Origin: Firmicutes bacterium UBA3871
Lineage (GTDB): Bacteria > Bacillota > Clostridia > Peptostreptococcales > Anaerovoracaceae
Assembly (NCBI GenBank): GCA_002392265.1
Contig: DGGP01000117.1
Coordinates: 1 to 13,619 of the forward strand
DNA length: 13,619 nt
Reading direction: 5' to 3'
Each line of letters starts with the position of its first letter. Positions within the stretch are counted from its first letter, which is position 1. Shown piece by piece: positions 7,326-13,619 of the stretch. The position numbers and the translations under genes are program-made. The notes beneath the pieces are model-generated. The model ran no database searches, was not told the origin of the DNA, and saw nothing but the letters and a program-made list of their open reading frames with translations.

Positions 7326-7795
7326 TTTGTTTCATCCTCCGATAGTCTGTTTTTTTCACGCAAGGTTTTAAAAAACCTCTTTAGTATTGCCGAGCATTCA
7401 CCCTGCATGATATCGGTCTCGATTTCTACGTGGTGATTCAGCTTTGGCTCCTGAAGAACATTCAGCACAGAGCCTGCCGCGCCCGCCTTTGGATCCATTG
7501 TCCCGATGTGAACCTTTTTGATTCTGGACCAGATCATGGCACCCGCGCACATACTGCACGGCTCGCAGGTCACATACATCTCGCAGCCTGTAAGCCTCCA
7601 GCCCCCGAGAGCCTTTGCCGCCTGCCTGATTGCCATCATCTCGGCGTGCGCTGTAGGGTCTTTCGAGGTCTCGGTGAGATTGTGCCCTCTGCCGATTATT
7701 TCGCCGTCTTTTACTATGACTGCTCCGATTGGAACTTCGCCCAATTTTTCGGATATTTCAGCCTCTTCCAAAGCGTATTCCATATAATTAATCAT
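7322..7795 (-). CDS. tadA: tRNA-specific adenosine-34 deaminase
   Basis: This 157-residue zinc deaminase converts adenosine to inosine at the wobble position of tRNA-Arg(ACG). The zinc-site motifs are present: His50-Ala-Glu52 (HAE, with Glu52 as proton shuttle) and Pro-Cys80-Ser-Met-Cys83. The N-terminal MEYALEEAEISEKLGEVPIGAVIV and the region around DPKAGAAGS are typical of TadA. The ATG at 7795 has no Shine-Dalgarno, and the promoter upstream places the transcription start within about 4 nt of it, so the mRNA may be leaderless. An internal ATG at 7783 is possible but also lacks a binding site. It is the first gene of the seven-gene operon and overlaps the next gene by 4 bp. Confidence 0.95.
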   Translation of the reverse strand: MINYMEYALEEAEISEKLGEVPIGAVIVKDGEIIGRGHNLTETSKDPTAHAEMMAIRQAAKALGGWRLTGCEMYVTCEPCSMCAGAMIWSRIKKVHIGTMDPKAGAAGSVLNVLQEPKLNHHVEIETDIMQGECSAILKRFFKTLREKNRLSEDETK

Positions 7796-7804
7796 GACTA
7801 ATCT

Positions 7805-7833
7805 AATATATCATAAAGCATGTTCTTTTTCAA
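7805..7833 (-). promoter_or_regulatory. Sigma-A promoter of the tadA-to-S41 operon
   Basis: On the minus strand TTGAAA (7828-7833) and TATATT (7805-7810) are separated by exactly 17 nt. Transcription would begin at an A or G at 7799-7798, 3-4 nt before the tadA ATG. The element follows the terminator of the FmdE operon directly and precedes a run of tightly spaced genes, so it is the likely main promoter of that operon. Confidence 0.75.
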
Positions 7834-7851
7834 GTACAATTAAGTACAAAG
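7832..7851. repeat. Tandem 10-bp direct repeat next to the -35 box
   Basis: AAGTACAATT (7832-7841) is followed directly by AAGTACAAAG (7842-7851), two near-identical units one helical turn apart. They touch the -35 hexamer of the tadA promoter from upstream. This spacing suits paired binding of a regulator or of the polymerase alpha subunits. Function is inferred from position only. Confidence 0.45.
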
Positions 7852-7867
7852 CGAGGAGAGCGACAAC

Positions 7868-7890
7868 AAAAAACCCCTCACTTGGAGGGG
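7868..7890 (-). terminator. Rho-independent terminator of the ABC/FmdE operon
   Basis: On the minus strand CCCCTC pairs with GAGGGG around a 5-nt loop, and six T residues follow immediately. It lies 32 nt after the FmdE stop codon and before the tadA promoter, separating the two transcription units. Confidence 0.9.
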
Positions 7891-7922
7891 CCTTACTTAG
7901 AGGAGTTTACCTGCATCCGTCT

Positions 7923-8456
7923 TTACACATTGAAGCGGTCATATTTTTTATAGCAGTCGGTGCAAAGCTTTTTGCCTTCAAATATGTGAATCCAGTTCGC
8001 GCCGGTGCTCTCACCGCAGCATTCGCAGGTGTAGGATTCAAAGATGCGCGCATGCTCCGGCACTTCAATCTTTGTTTCCTTTACGTCGAACATGTCTTCC
8101 TGCTTGCAGTCGGTGTAGTATTTCAGCGCCTCTTCACGGCTCATCTCACCGACAGGCTTTCTCAAAACCAGGCGAACCGATTTGCCCGTCTTGCGGTTAT
8201 AGAAGGAAAACGCCTGCTTGCCGGTCATATGGAAGAGGAGGTTTCCCTTGCCTACGCTGCAGCCCAAAACCGCCTGAATTGCGTCAACTCCGCAGGCATC
8301 ATTTTCCGTAATGCATACAAGCTGCTCATCCTCGGAAAAAGTAATTCCCAAAAGGTCTATCGCATAGAGTGCGGCTCTGAAGCCAATAGTCAGTCCCGGG
8401 CAGACGTGACCGTGAAATGCAGCCGCCTTTTCCCACAAAGCTTTTTTATCTATCAT
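7923..8456 (-). CDS. FmdE family protein with C-terminal zinc finger
   Basis: A 177-residue protein of the FmdE/FwdE family, named after a formylmethanofuran dehydrogenase-associated subunit but widespread in bacteria that lack that enzyme. The N-terminal domain contains HGHVCPG (15-21) and NDACGVDAIQ (52-61), whose His and Cys residues are the family's probable metal ligands. The C-terminus adds a zinc-ribbon-like pair, Cys144-x-x-Cys147 and Cys165-x-x-Cys168. A Shine-Dalgarno AAGGAG lies 8 nt before the ATG. It is the last gene of the ABC-importer operon, 14 bp after the ATPase. That placement suggests it handles the imported metal, chelate or cofactor (inference). The exact biochemical role of bacterial FmdE proteins is not settled. 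Confidence 0.9.
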   Translation of the reverse strand: MIDKKALWEKAAAFHGHVCPGLTIGFRAALYAIDLLGITFSEDEQLVCITENDACGVDAIQAVLGCSVGKGNLLFHMTGKQAFSFYNRKTGKSVRLVLRKPVGEMSREEALKYYTDCKQEDMFDVKETKIEVPEHARIFESYTCECCGESTGANWIHIFEGKKLCTDCYKKYDRFNV

Positions 8457-8470
8457 TTATAATTCTCCTT

Positions 8471-9238
8471 TTATTTAACATCCGGGAACGGTATTATAAC
8501 CGGCACCCCTCCGTAATTTTCAATATGTACATGCATGCCGTACACCGCCTCTATGTTGCTTGCAGTCATTACCTCGCGTTCACCGCATGCATAGACCTTT
8601 GCATCCTTTAGAAAAAGGAACCTGTCGCAATAACGTATGGCGAGGTTTAGGTCATGCAAAATCGTAATAACGCAGATTTGGTGCTCGCGCGCAATTTTCT
8701 GCACGGTCTGCATTACATCATGCTGATTGCGCGGGTCGAGATTGCTTGTTGGCTCGTCGAGAAGGAGCAGCTTCGGTTCCTGCGCCAATGCACGCGCCAG
8801 CATAACCCTTTGCGCTTCCCCGCCGGAAAGCTCGGAAACGTTGCGAAGGATATATTTCTCGAGCCCCATTCGCTCGATGATTCCCATCGCAATTTCTCTG
8901 TCCTCTTCGGTGGTGTCCCACTTGATATAAGGCTTTCTGCCGAGCAGCACCGCATCAAAAACTGTCATATTTACCACGGTCGTATTTTGCGGCACATAAG
9001 CGATATGCTGCGCCATATCACGGCTTGTCATCGAAAAAACATCCTTGCCGGCAACCGTCACCGTGGCACCCACAGTCGGATTAATTCGGTCTATACATTT
9101 TAGAAGCGTACTCTTTCCCGCACCGTTGTTTCCAAGCACCGCCAGGCATTCTCCCGCTCCGATGTCAAAGCTTACTCCGTCGAGCACATTTTCTGCGCCC
9201 GCTTTGTAAGCGTAGTTGATATTTTTAACCTCAACCAT
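8471..9238 (-). CDS. FecE/BtuD-type ABC transporter ATPase
   Basis: This 255-residue ATPase would power the adjacent FecCD-type permease at the inner face of the membrane. All nucleotide-binding motifs are intact: Walker A GNNGAGKST (36-44), Q-loop Gln84, signature LSGGE (137-141), Walker B LLLLDE (157-162) and switch His195. Sequence style and partners place it in the family that imports iron-siderophores, haem, cobalamin or, in MolBCA, molybdate/tungstate. Its start overlaps the permease stop by 8 bp, which implies translational coupling. A G-rich stretch upstream could act as the ribosome binding site. Confidence 0.95.
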   Translation of the reverse strand: MVEVKNINYAYKAGAENVLDGVSFDIGAGECLAVLGNNGAGKSTLLKCIDRINPTVGATVTVAGKDVFSMTSRDMAQHIAYVPQNTTVVNMTVFDAVLLGRKPYIKWDTTEEDREIAMGIIERMGLEKYILRNVSELSGGEAQRVMLARALAQEPKLLLLDEPTSNLDPRNQHDVMQTVQKIAREHQICVITILHDLNLAIRYCDRFLFLKDAKVYACGEREVMTASNIEAVYGMHVHIENYGGVPVIIPFPDVK

Positions 9239-10310
9239 TGCGTCCCACCCCCTTAAAAAGCAGGAACAGGAACATCGGCGCGCCGAGGAACGATGTCAGG
9301 GCACCTATCGGCAAAATTACCGGCGCCACCACGGAGCGGCCGACCGTATCCGCAAGAATCAAAAGGAGCGCGCCCGCAAAAGCGGATGCCACCAAAAGAT
9401 AGCGATAGTCGTTGCCCACAAACCTGCGCATTATGTGTGGTGCCACGAGGCCCACAAAACTGATAATTCCTACAAACGATACTGCCGTAGCCGCGAGAAG
9501 CGAGCAAATCCCCATACTGACCAGCATCACGCTGCGAGTGTTTACACCGAGGCTCTTTGCCGTATCGGCGCCCGCTTCCATAGCGTTGTAGTTCCAGCGG
9601 TTGAACATAAAATATAACATGGACAGTGTGAGTGCACACGCCAAGATCAAAAGTTCCGTCCAGTTCGTGCTGCCAAGGTTACCAAAGGTCCAGAAAACGA
9701 TAGCCCCAAGCTTTGTGTCGTCGGTGAAATATTGGAGCAGCGTGCTTCCGCCCGCAAAGAGCGAGCTCATGGCAACGCCCGCCAGAATAAGGCCTCCCGG
9801 CCCCACATCTTTTTTGAACTGCGAAATCGCGATAATTACCGCTGTCGCAAACGTTCCGCACACAAAGGCGCACAATGTTACAATGTACGGATTGTTGATG
9901 GTGATTGCGGAAGTCGCTGTCGCCGAATTGACTACGCCACCGCCAAAGACCACAATACCGAAAGCTGCACCAAACGCTGCGCCCTGCGATACGCCTAGTG
10001 TCGAGGCCGACGCAAGCGGATTTCGCAGAACGCATTGCATAACAACGCCGGCGGCCGCAAGCGACGCACCAACGAGAATTGCCGCAACTACTCGCGGTAG
10101 GCGGATGTTCAATATAGTGGTTCGTGACAGATTGTCTCCGCCGCCGCAAAGAACTTTCACAATCTCCGACATCGGAATCTGTATAGACCCGACGCCGACT
10201 GCGTACAGTGCAACAAAAATCATAGCTATGACGGATATTGCAAGCGTTAACTTTTTTCGCCCCGCATATCTGTTGTATGCCAGAAGATTTTCGTTGAGAG
10301 TTTTACCCAT
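9231..10310 (-). CDS. FecCD-family ABC transporter permease
   Basis: A 359-residue integral membrane protein with about ten hydrophobic segments, starting near residues 20-45. Family signatures include RLPRVVAAILVGASLAAAG near the second segment, ALASTLGVSQGAAFGA-like residues after it, and GLVAPHIMRR late in the protein, the coupling loop that contacts the ATPase. It would form a homodimeric channel with the downstream ATPase and receive substrate from the upstream lipoprotein. GGAG lies 7 nt before the start, which is 2 nt after the stop codon of the binding-protein gene. Substrate cannot be read from the sequence: iron chelate, corrinoid, haem or Mo/W oxyanion are all possible. Confidence 0.95.
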   Translation of the reverse strand: MGKTLNENLLAYNRYAGRKKLTLAISVIAMIFVALYAVGVGSIQIPMSEIVKVLCGGGDNLSRTTILNIRLPRVVAAILVGASLAAAGVVMQCVLRNPLASASTLGVSQGAAFGAAFGIVVFGGGVVNSATATSAITINNPYIVTLCAFVCGTFATAVIIAISQFKKDVGPGGLILAGVAMSSLFAGGSTLLQYFTDDTKLGAIVFWTFGNLGSTNWTELLILACALTLSMLYFMFNRWNYNAMEAGADTAKSLGVNTRSVMLVSMGICSLLAATAVSFVGIISFVGLVAPHIMRRFVGNDYRYLLVASAFAGALLLILADTVGRSVVAPVILPIGALTSFLGAPMFLFLLFKGVGRNG

Positions 10311-10312
10311 TT

Positions 10313-11416
10313 TTAGTCTCCGAGAGTTACCTTACCGTAGCCTGCACCTGCATCCTTTAAGACCTGGAGGTAATCAGGCTCGCCGATAAAGAATGTGAAA
10401 ATTTCAGCTGCCTTTGCATCGAAATCGATGTCGGCAAATGCTTCAGGATAGAGAAGCGATCCTACAAAATATGAAGAAACGAGAGGAATCTCTACATTTG
10501 ACCAGTGATAGGTTGAGTTTGGCCACTGGTACAGCTCGCCGTTCTTTACAGCCTTTAACTGCTTGAAATATCCCGGATTGTCTGCGTAATCGTTGCGAAC
10601 GAGCTCCATGGAACCTGCATCAAAGAAAATCATATCCGGGTCCCATGCGATGATCTGCTCGCGGTCTACCATTACGCCGCTTGAACCTGTCTGACCGCTT
10701 ATGCCGTCAGCCACATCATTTGCGTGGAGAGTTTCGAATACACTGTAGTTGGTATAAACACCATCAATACTGTGTGAGCCCTTGAATGTAGCACCTGCAC
10801 CGAGAACGGTCGGTTTGCCCTCTTCAGGAATGTCCTTTGTGCGGCTGTCGAGGTCCGCAAGGCTGTCGTTGATGTAAGAGATTACTTCTTCAGCTCTTTC
10901 GGAAACGCCGCATGCATCGCCAAGAGTGCGGAAGCATTCCTCGTATTCAGGGCTGAACAAATTTGCTTCAGGAACGGCTACTACAGGGATACCTGTCTGG
11001 TTCTGAATGTTGTCAGCAACATCTGCTGTATAGTTGCAAAGGATGATGTCAGGTGCTGCCTGGATGATTTCCTCGGCATAATAAGCGGTCTCGCCCATAG
11101 CGTCGGTTCCAACATTCGGGAGCTGTGCCCATTCTTCGCGATGCGGATAAGCATAAGCCATAATAGGGCTTGAAGCGATTTCGCACTCGCCGATGCCGAC
11201 GAACTTGTCAGCCAATCCGAGGTATACGCACATTCTCGGAGTATTGCCGAGAGGCACGATACGTTCGATTGTTGCCGGAATCTCTACCACGCGGCCGATA
11301 CCATCCGTAAATGTCCTTGTCTCGGAGCCGTTATCCGCAGGTGTGTCGGTTGCTCCGCATGCAGCCATGGCAAAGACCATGGTCAGCGCCAGTAAAATTG
11401 AAAGAATCTTTTTCAT
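10313..11416 (-). CDS. ABC transporter substrate-binding lipoprotein (FecB/BtuF/MolA-type)
   Basis: A 367-residue lipoprotein with a type II signal peptide ending in the lipobox AMAAC, so Cys20 is the likely lipid anchor on the outer face of the membrane. The mature part has the periplasmic-binding-protein PF01497 pattern: TFTDGIGRVVEIPATIERIV at the first strand, AAPDIILCNY in lobe 1, a long linking helix (about residues 160-190) and WDPDMIFFDAG in lobe 2. The C-terminal part is rich in aromatic residues (YHWSNVEIPLVSSYFVGSLLYPEAF). A Shine-Dalgarno AAGGGAAGG precedes the start. It is the first gene of the operon, with its own promoter and a palindrome in the 5' UTR. The substrate is not identifiable by eye. 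The FmdE neighbour makes a metal or metal-oxyanion ligand plausible. Confidence 0.94.
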   Translation of the reverse strand: MKKILSILLALTMVFAMAACGATDTPADNGSETRTFTDGIGRVVEIPATIERIVPLGNTPRMCVYLGLADKFVGIGECEIASSPIMAYAYPHREEWAQLPNVGTDAMGETAYYAEEIIQAAPDIILCNYTADVADNIQNQTGIPVVAVPEANLFSPEYEECFRTLGDACGVSERAEEVISYINDSLADLDSRTKDIPEEGKPTVLGAGATFKGSHSIDGVYTNYSVFETLHANDVADGISGQTGSSGVMVDREQIIAWDPDMIFFDAGSMELVRNDYADNPGYFKQLKAVKNGELYQWPNSTYHWSNVEIPLVSSYFVGSLLYPEAFADIDFDAKAAEIFTFFIGEPDYLQVLKDAGAGYGKVTLGD

Positions 11417-11464
11417 TACAATAGCCTTCCCTTTCTGTATTTTATCCTCTTGATTTTCCGTGCA

Positions 11465-11475
11465 CGTAATTTACG
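11465..11475. promoter_or_regulatory. Palindrome in 5' UTR of the ABC operon (possible operator)
   Basis: CGTAA-T-TTACG is a perfect 5+5 inverted repeat with one central base. It lies just downstream of the predicted transcription start of the binding-protein gene, a usual position for a repressor site. It does not match the Fur, DtxR or ModE sites I know. Function is inferred only from symmetry and position. Confidence 0.4.
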
Positions 11476-11488
11476 CCACTCAAAGCGA

Positions 11489-11517
11489 ATTATAACAGAA
11501 AAAGGAAGGCTTGAGAA
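11489..11517 (-). promoter_or_regulatory. Extended -10 promoter of the ABC/FmdE operon
   Basis: On the minus strand a perfect TATAAT (11489-11494) is preceded by TGT (extended -10). A 17-nt spacer separates it from TTCTCA (11512-11517), which matches four of six consensus -35 bases. Transcription would start near 11482 and give a 5' UTR of about 65 nt before the substrate-binding lipoprotein. Confidence 0.75.
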
Positions 11518-11551
11518 ACTCCCCGGGGGGTTATTTTCATTTGCTGTGCCG

Positions 11552-12985
11552 TCATTCTCCGGTGAGAATGTCACCGCTCTCCGAGACGCCGATGACCTTT
11601 TCGCCGCGGGCGATGAGGTTTTCCGTATAAGCGATAAGCTCCGGGGTCAGTCTCTCTCCCGGGCAGGCAATAGGTATCCCCGGTGGGTAAGGAATGATTG
11701 CGCCTGTGCAGATAAGCCCGGCTGCGTCTTTCAGCGGCACAGGTCTTCCATCCTGTGGCACTTCGCAAAGCTCAAGCGCAGCGTAGGCTTGAATTTCGCT
11801 ATCGCTTCGTCTATTTACGATAGGCGTTGCCTTTGATGCCTTCTGCCTTTTAGCGATGTCCTCAAGTGCGGCTGCAAGACGCTCGTAGTGCTCGCGTCTG
11901 CCGCCGATTCCGGTCATTCCCATCAGGATATTGCCCGTCGTAAGCTCTGCACGAACCCTGTATTTCATCAGCTCATCCTCGAGCATGCCGCCAGTGAGGC
12001 CGAGTGCGCTCATGTCCAAATTAAGCTTTGTCATGTCTAGGCGCGGCGCCTTCATTATGTTCAGACCGTCTATTTGCGATAGACGATTCCATGCGTATTC
12101 CAGGTTCTCGCGCCATCTCTTCGCAAGCTCTTTTCCGTGCTCCGAAAGAATCGCGGCATTGATGTCGAGGCTCGCCATTAAAAGATATGACGGGCTGGAG
12201 CTTTCAATCATCTGGAGTCTGTCTTCAAGCACGAGCTTTGACACTCTGTCCGAGCAAAGATTAAGTACCGCAGACTGTGTAAACGAAGCAAGCGTTTTGT
12301 GTGTGCTGTTTACGACAATATCCGCGCCACAGTCTTCAGCGCATTTCGGCATTTCGTCCCATATACCGTCAAAGAGCTTTAAATGCGCTCCGTGGGCCTG
12401 GTCGACAATCAGCACCTTTCCTGCAGCGTGTACTGCTTCTGCGATGGAGGCGATGTCCGAGCAGATTCCGTAGTAGTTCGGGCTTGGCAGGATTACAGCG
12501 GCTGCGTCAGGATTCTCCGAAAGGAGTCTCTTTATTTCTCCCGTTGCAATTTCGCCTGTGATGCCGCATTCCTCTATCATTTCGGGGTAGGCGTAAACAG
12601 GGTGTATGCTGCCCAGACGCAGCGCATTGAAAATCGATTTGTGCGAATTACGTGCCATTATGATCTTTCCGCCGCGCGGAACTGCAGACAGTATTGCCGC
12701 AATCAGCCCCCCGCTGGTGCCGTTTACGAGCAGGTAGGAATCGCGTGCGCCGTAAAGACGGGCGTAGCTTTCGCGTACCTCTTTTATTATTCCTTCGGCT
12801 TTGAACAGATTGTCCGCGCCGATGACCTCGGTGATATCGCAGTCCATCATTTTTTCGAGGAATTCGCCGTAACCAAATTCCCTGTAAATTTCTGCGCCTT
12901 TATGCCCAGGCATATGAAACGAGGCGTAACCCACATCCGCATTTTCTGTAAGAAAGCCTGTTATCGGCGTTTTTGTGTTTCCCAT
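11552..12985 (-). CDS. PLP-dependent Orn/Lys/Arg decarboxylase family protein
   Basis: A 477-residue fold-type I PLP enzyme of the compact Gram-positive Orn/Lys/Arg decarboxylase family, comparable to Bacillus YaaO/SpeA in length. It lacks the N-terminal wing domain of the large enterobacterial enzymes. Motifs are SFHMPGHKG (22-30), the PLP phosphate-binding NGTSGG (88-93), DQAHGAH with Asp195 and His198 against the cofactor, and STHKTL with Schiff-base Lys230. The C-terminal decarboxylase domain has PYPPGIP and CPGE. It probably makes a polyamine or diamine from lysine, arginine or ornithine; substrate cannot be chosen by eye. AAAGGA 5 nt before ATG 12985 and the N-terminal pattern set this start; a frame open to 13018 would begin inside the repeat. 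The promoter is not evident. Confidence 0.92.
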   Translation of the reverse strand: MGNTKTPITGFLTENADVGYASFHMPGHKGAEIYREFGYGEFLEKMMDCDITEVIGADNLFKAEGIIKEVRESYARLYGARDSYLLVNGTSGGLIAAILSAVPRGGKIIMARNSHKSIFNALRLGSIHPVYAYPEMIEECGITGEIATGEIKRLLSENPDAAAVILPSPNYYGICSDIASIAEAVHAAGKVLIVDQAHGAHLKLFDGIWDEMPKCAEDCGADIVVNSTHKTLASFTQSAVLNLCSDRVSKLVLEDRLQMIESSSPSYLLMASLDINAAILSEHGKELAKRWRENLEYAWNRLSQIDGLNIMKAPRLDMTKLNLDMSALGLTGGMLEDELMKYRVRAELTTGNILMGMTGIGGRREHYERLAAALEDIAKRQKASKATPIVNRRSDSEIQAYAALELCEVPQDGRPVPLKDAAGLICTGAIIPYPPGIPIACPGERLTPELIAYTENLIARGEKVIGVSESGDILTGE

Positions 12986-13003
12986 TCCCGTCCTTTCCAA
13001 TCT

Positions 13004-13066
13004 GGGGACAGGCACCAAATTCGCCTTTTTTCCAATTTGGTGCCTGTCCCTAAATTCGCCTTTTTT
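13004..13066. repeat. REP-like inverted repeat (copies 2 and 3)
   Basis: GGGACAGGCACCAAATT (13005-13021) and its exact reverse complement (13034-13050) form a perfect 17-bp stem around a 12-nt loop. The tail AAATTCGCCTTTTTT occurs both in the loop (13017-13031) and after the right arm (13052-13066), so the structure is two head-to-head copies of one unit. The right-hand unit matches the copy at 12-41. It sits between serS and the decarboxylase start. Neither side is followed by a T run in the direction of the genes, so it is not a typical terminator. Confidence 0.8.
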
Positions 13067-13074
13067 GGTATTAA

Positions 13075-13101
13075 TTGAGGGCAGCCAATGCCTGCCCTCA
13101 A
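13075..13101 (-). terminator. Hairpin terminator after serS
   Basis: TTGAGGGCAG and CTGCCCTCAA form a perfect 10-bp stem with a 7-nt loop, 64 nt beyond the serS stop codon. On the minus strand the stem is followed by TTAATACC, a weak T tract, so termination may be partial. On the plus strand a better T run (TTTTTT, 13112-13117) follows at a distance, but there is no plus-strand gene to terminate. Confidence 0.6.
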
Positions 13102-13141
13102 TCTACGATTCTTTTTTAATCTTTTTCAATATGTCATTTTT

Positions 13142-13156
13142 ACAGATTACATCTGT
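13142..13156. repeat. Short palindrome after serS
   Basis: ACAGAT-TAC-ATCTGT is a perfect 6+6 inverted repeat beginning 8 nt beyond the serS stop codon. Five A residues follow it on the minus strand, so it is not an intrinsic terminator for serS. It may be an RNA 3' stabilising stem or a protein site. I see no gene between it and 13075. Confidence 0.35.
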
Positions 13157-13164
13157 TACAGCTG

Positions 13165-13619
<455 letters not shown>

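Noticed and set aside
9601..10389. Long 262-codon open frame on the plus strand
   Set aside because: It is antisense to the permease and the end of the lipoprotein gene. Its composition reflects the complement of membrane-protein codons, and no family pattern is seen.
11519..11537. GC-rich palindrome AACTCC-CCGG-GGGGTT followed on the plus strand by ATTTTC
   Set aside because: The stem is short with one G-U pair. On the minus strand, where the genes lie, it is followed by TCTCAAG rather than a T run. I do not call it a terminator, though weak termination after the decarboxylase gene is possible.
13102..13136. TTGAAA with a weak -10 (TAGATT) on the minus strand as a promoter for the decarboxylase
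   Set aside because: The -10 matches only four bases at an 18-nt spacing, and transcription would begin inside the serS terminator hairpin. Not convincing.

Overview
The window looks like chromosomal DNA of an anaerobic, single-membrane Clostridia (Firmicutes) species with moderate GC content. The evidence is a lipobox-type substrate-binding lipoprotein, a UPF0371/DUF1846 protein, a YwiB-like DUF1934 protein, an IspE of the MEP pathway, a compact Orn/Lys/Arg decarboxylase of the Gram-positive type, an FmdE protein, and purine-rich Shine-Dalgarno sites with sigma-A promoters. A lineage near Anaerovoracaceae (Family XIII) is a guess. Every gene I accept is on the minus strand, so transcription runs from high to low coordinates.

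Region by region, in the direction of transcription: (a) 13619-13165 is the 3' part of serS, ended by a 10-bp hairpin. (b) 13050-13004 is a perfect 17-bp inverted repeat; its core recurs at the other end of the window (12-41), so it belongs to a dispersed REP-like family. (c) 12985-11552 is a PLP-dependent Orn/Lys/Arg-type decarboxylase. (d) 11517-7868 is a self-contained operon with its own extended -10 promoter, a small palindrome in its 5' UTR, a substrate-binding lipoprotein, a FecCD-type permease, a FecE-type ATPase and an FmdE-family zinc-finger protein, closed by a strong intrinsic terminator. (e) From a consensus promoter at 7833-7805, a tight seven-gene housekeeping operon runs: tadA, an Ig-like membrane protein, ispE, a GntR/FCD regulator, ddl, DUF1934 and an S41 protease with a peptidoglycan-binding domain. 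(f) 1774-51 is a DUF1846 gene with its own near-perfect promoter, a leader of about 170 nt and a strong terminator just before its ribosome binding site.

The most interesting item is the DUF1846 leader. The only good promoter lies upstream of the intrinsic terminator, and a 20-codon ORF with a Shine-Dalgarno site ends 6 nt before the terminator stem. That layout is expected of a transcription attenuator controlled by ribosome stalling or translation of a leader peptide, here placed in front of a conserved gene of unknown function.

Other points are a predicted near-leaderless tadA mRNA, the pairing of FmdE with a metal-chelate/oxyanion-type ABC importer, an IspE with two insertions, and a DUF1934 gene that starts inside ddl. 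All calls rest on reading motifs by eye; no database search was made.
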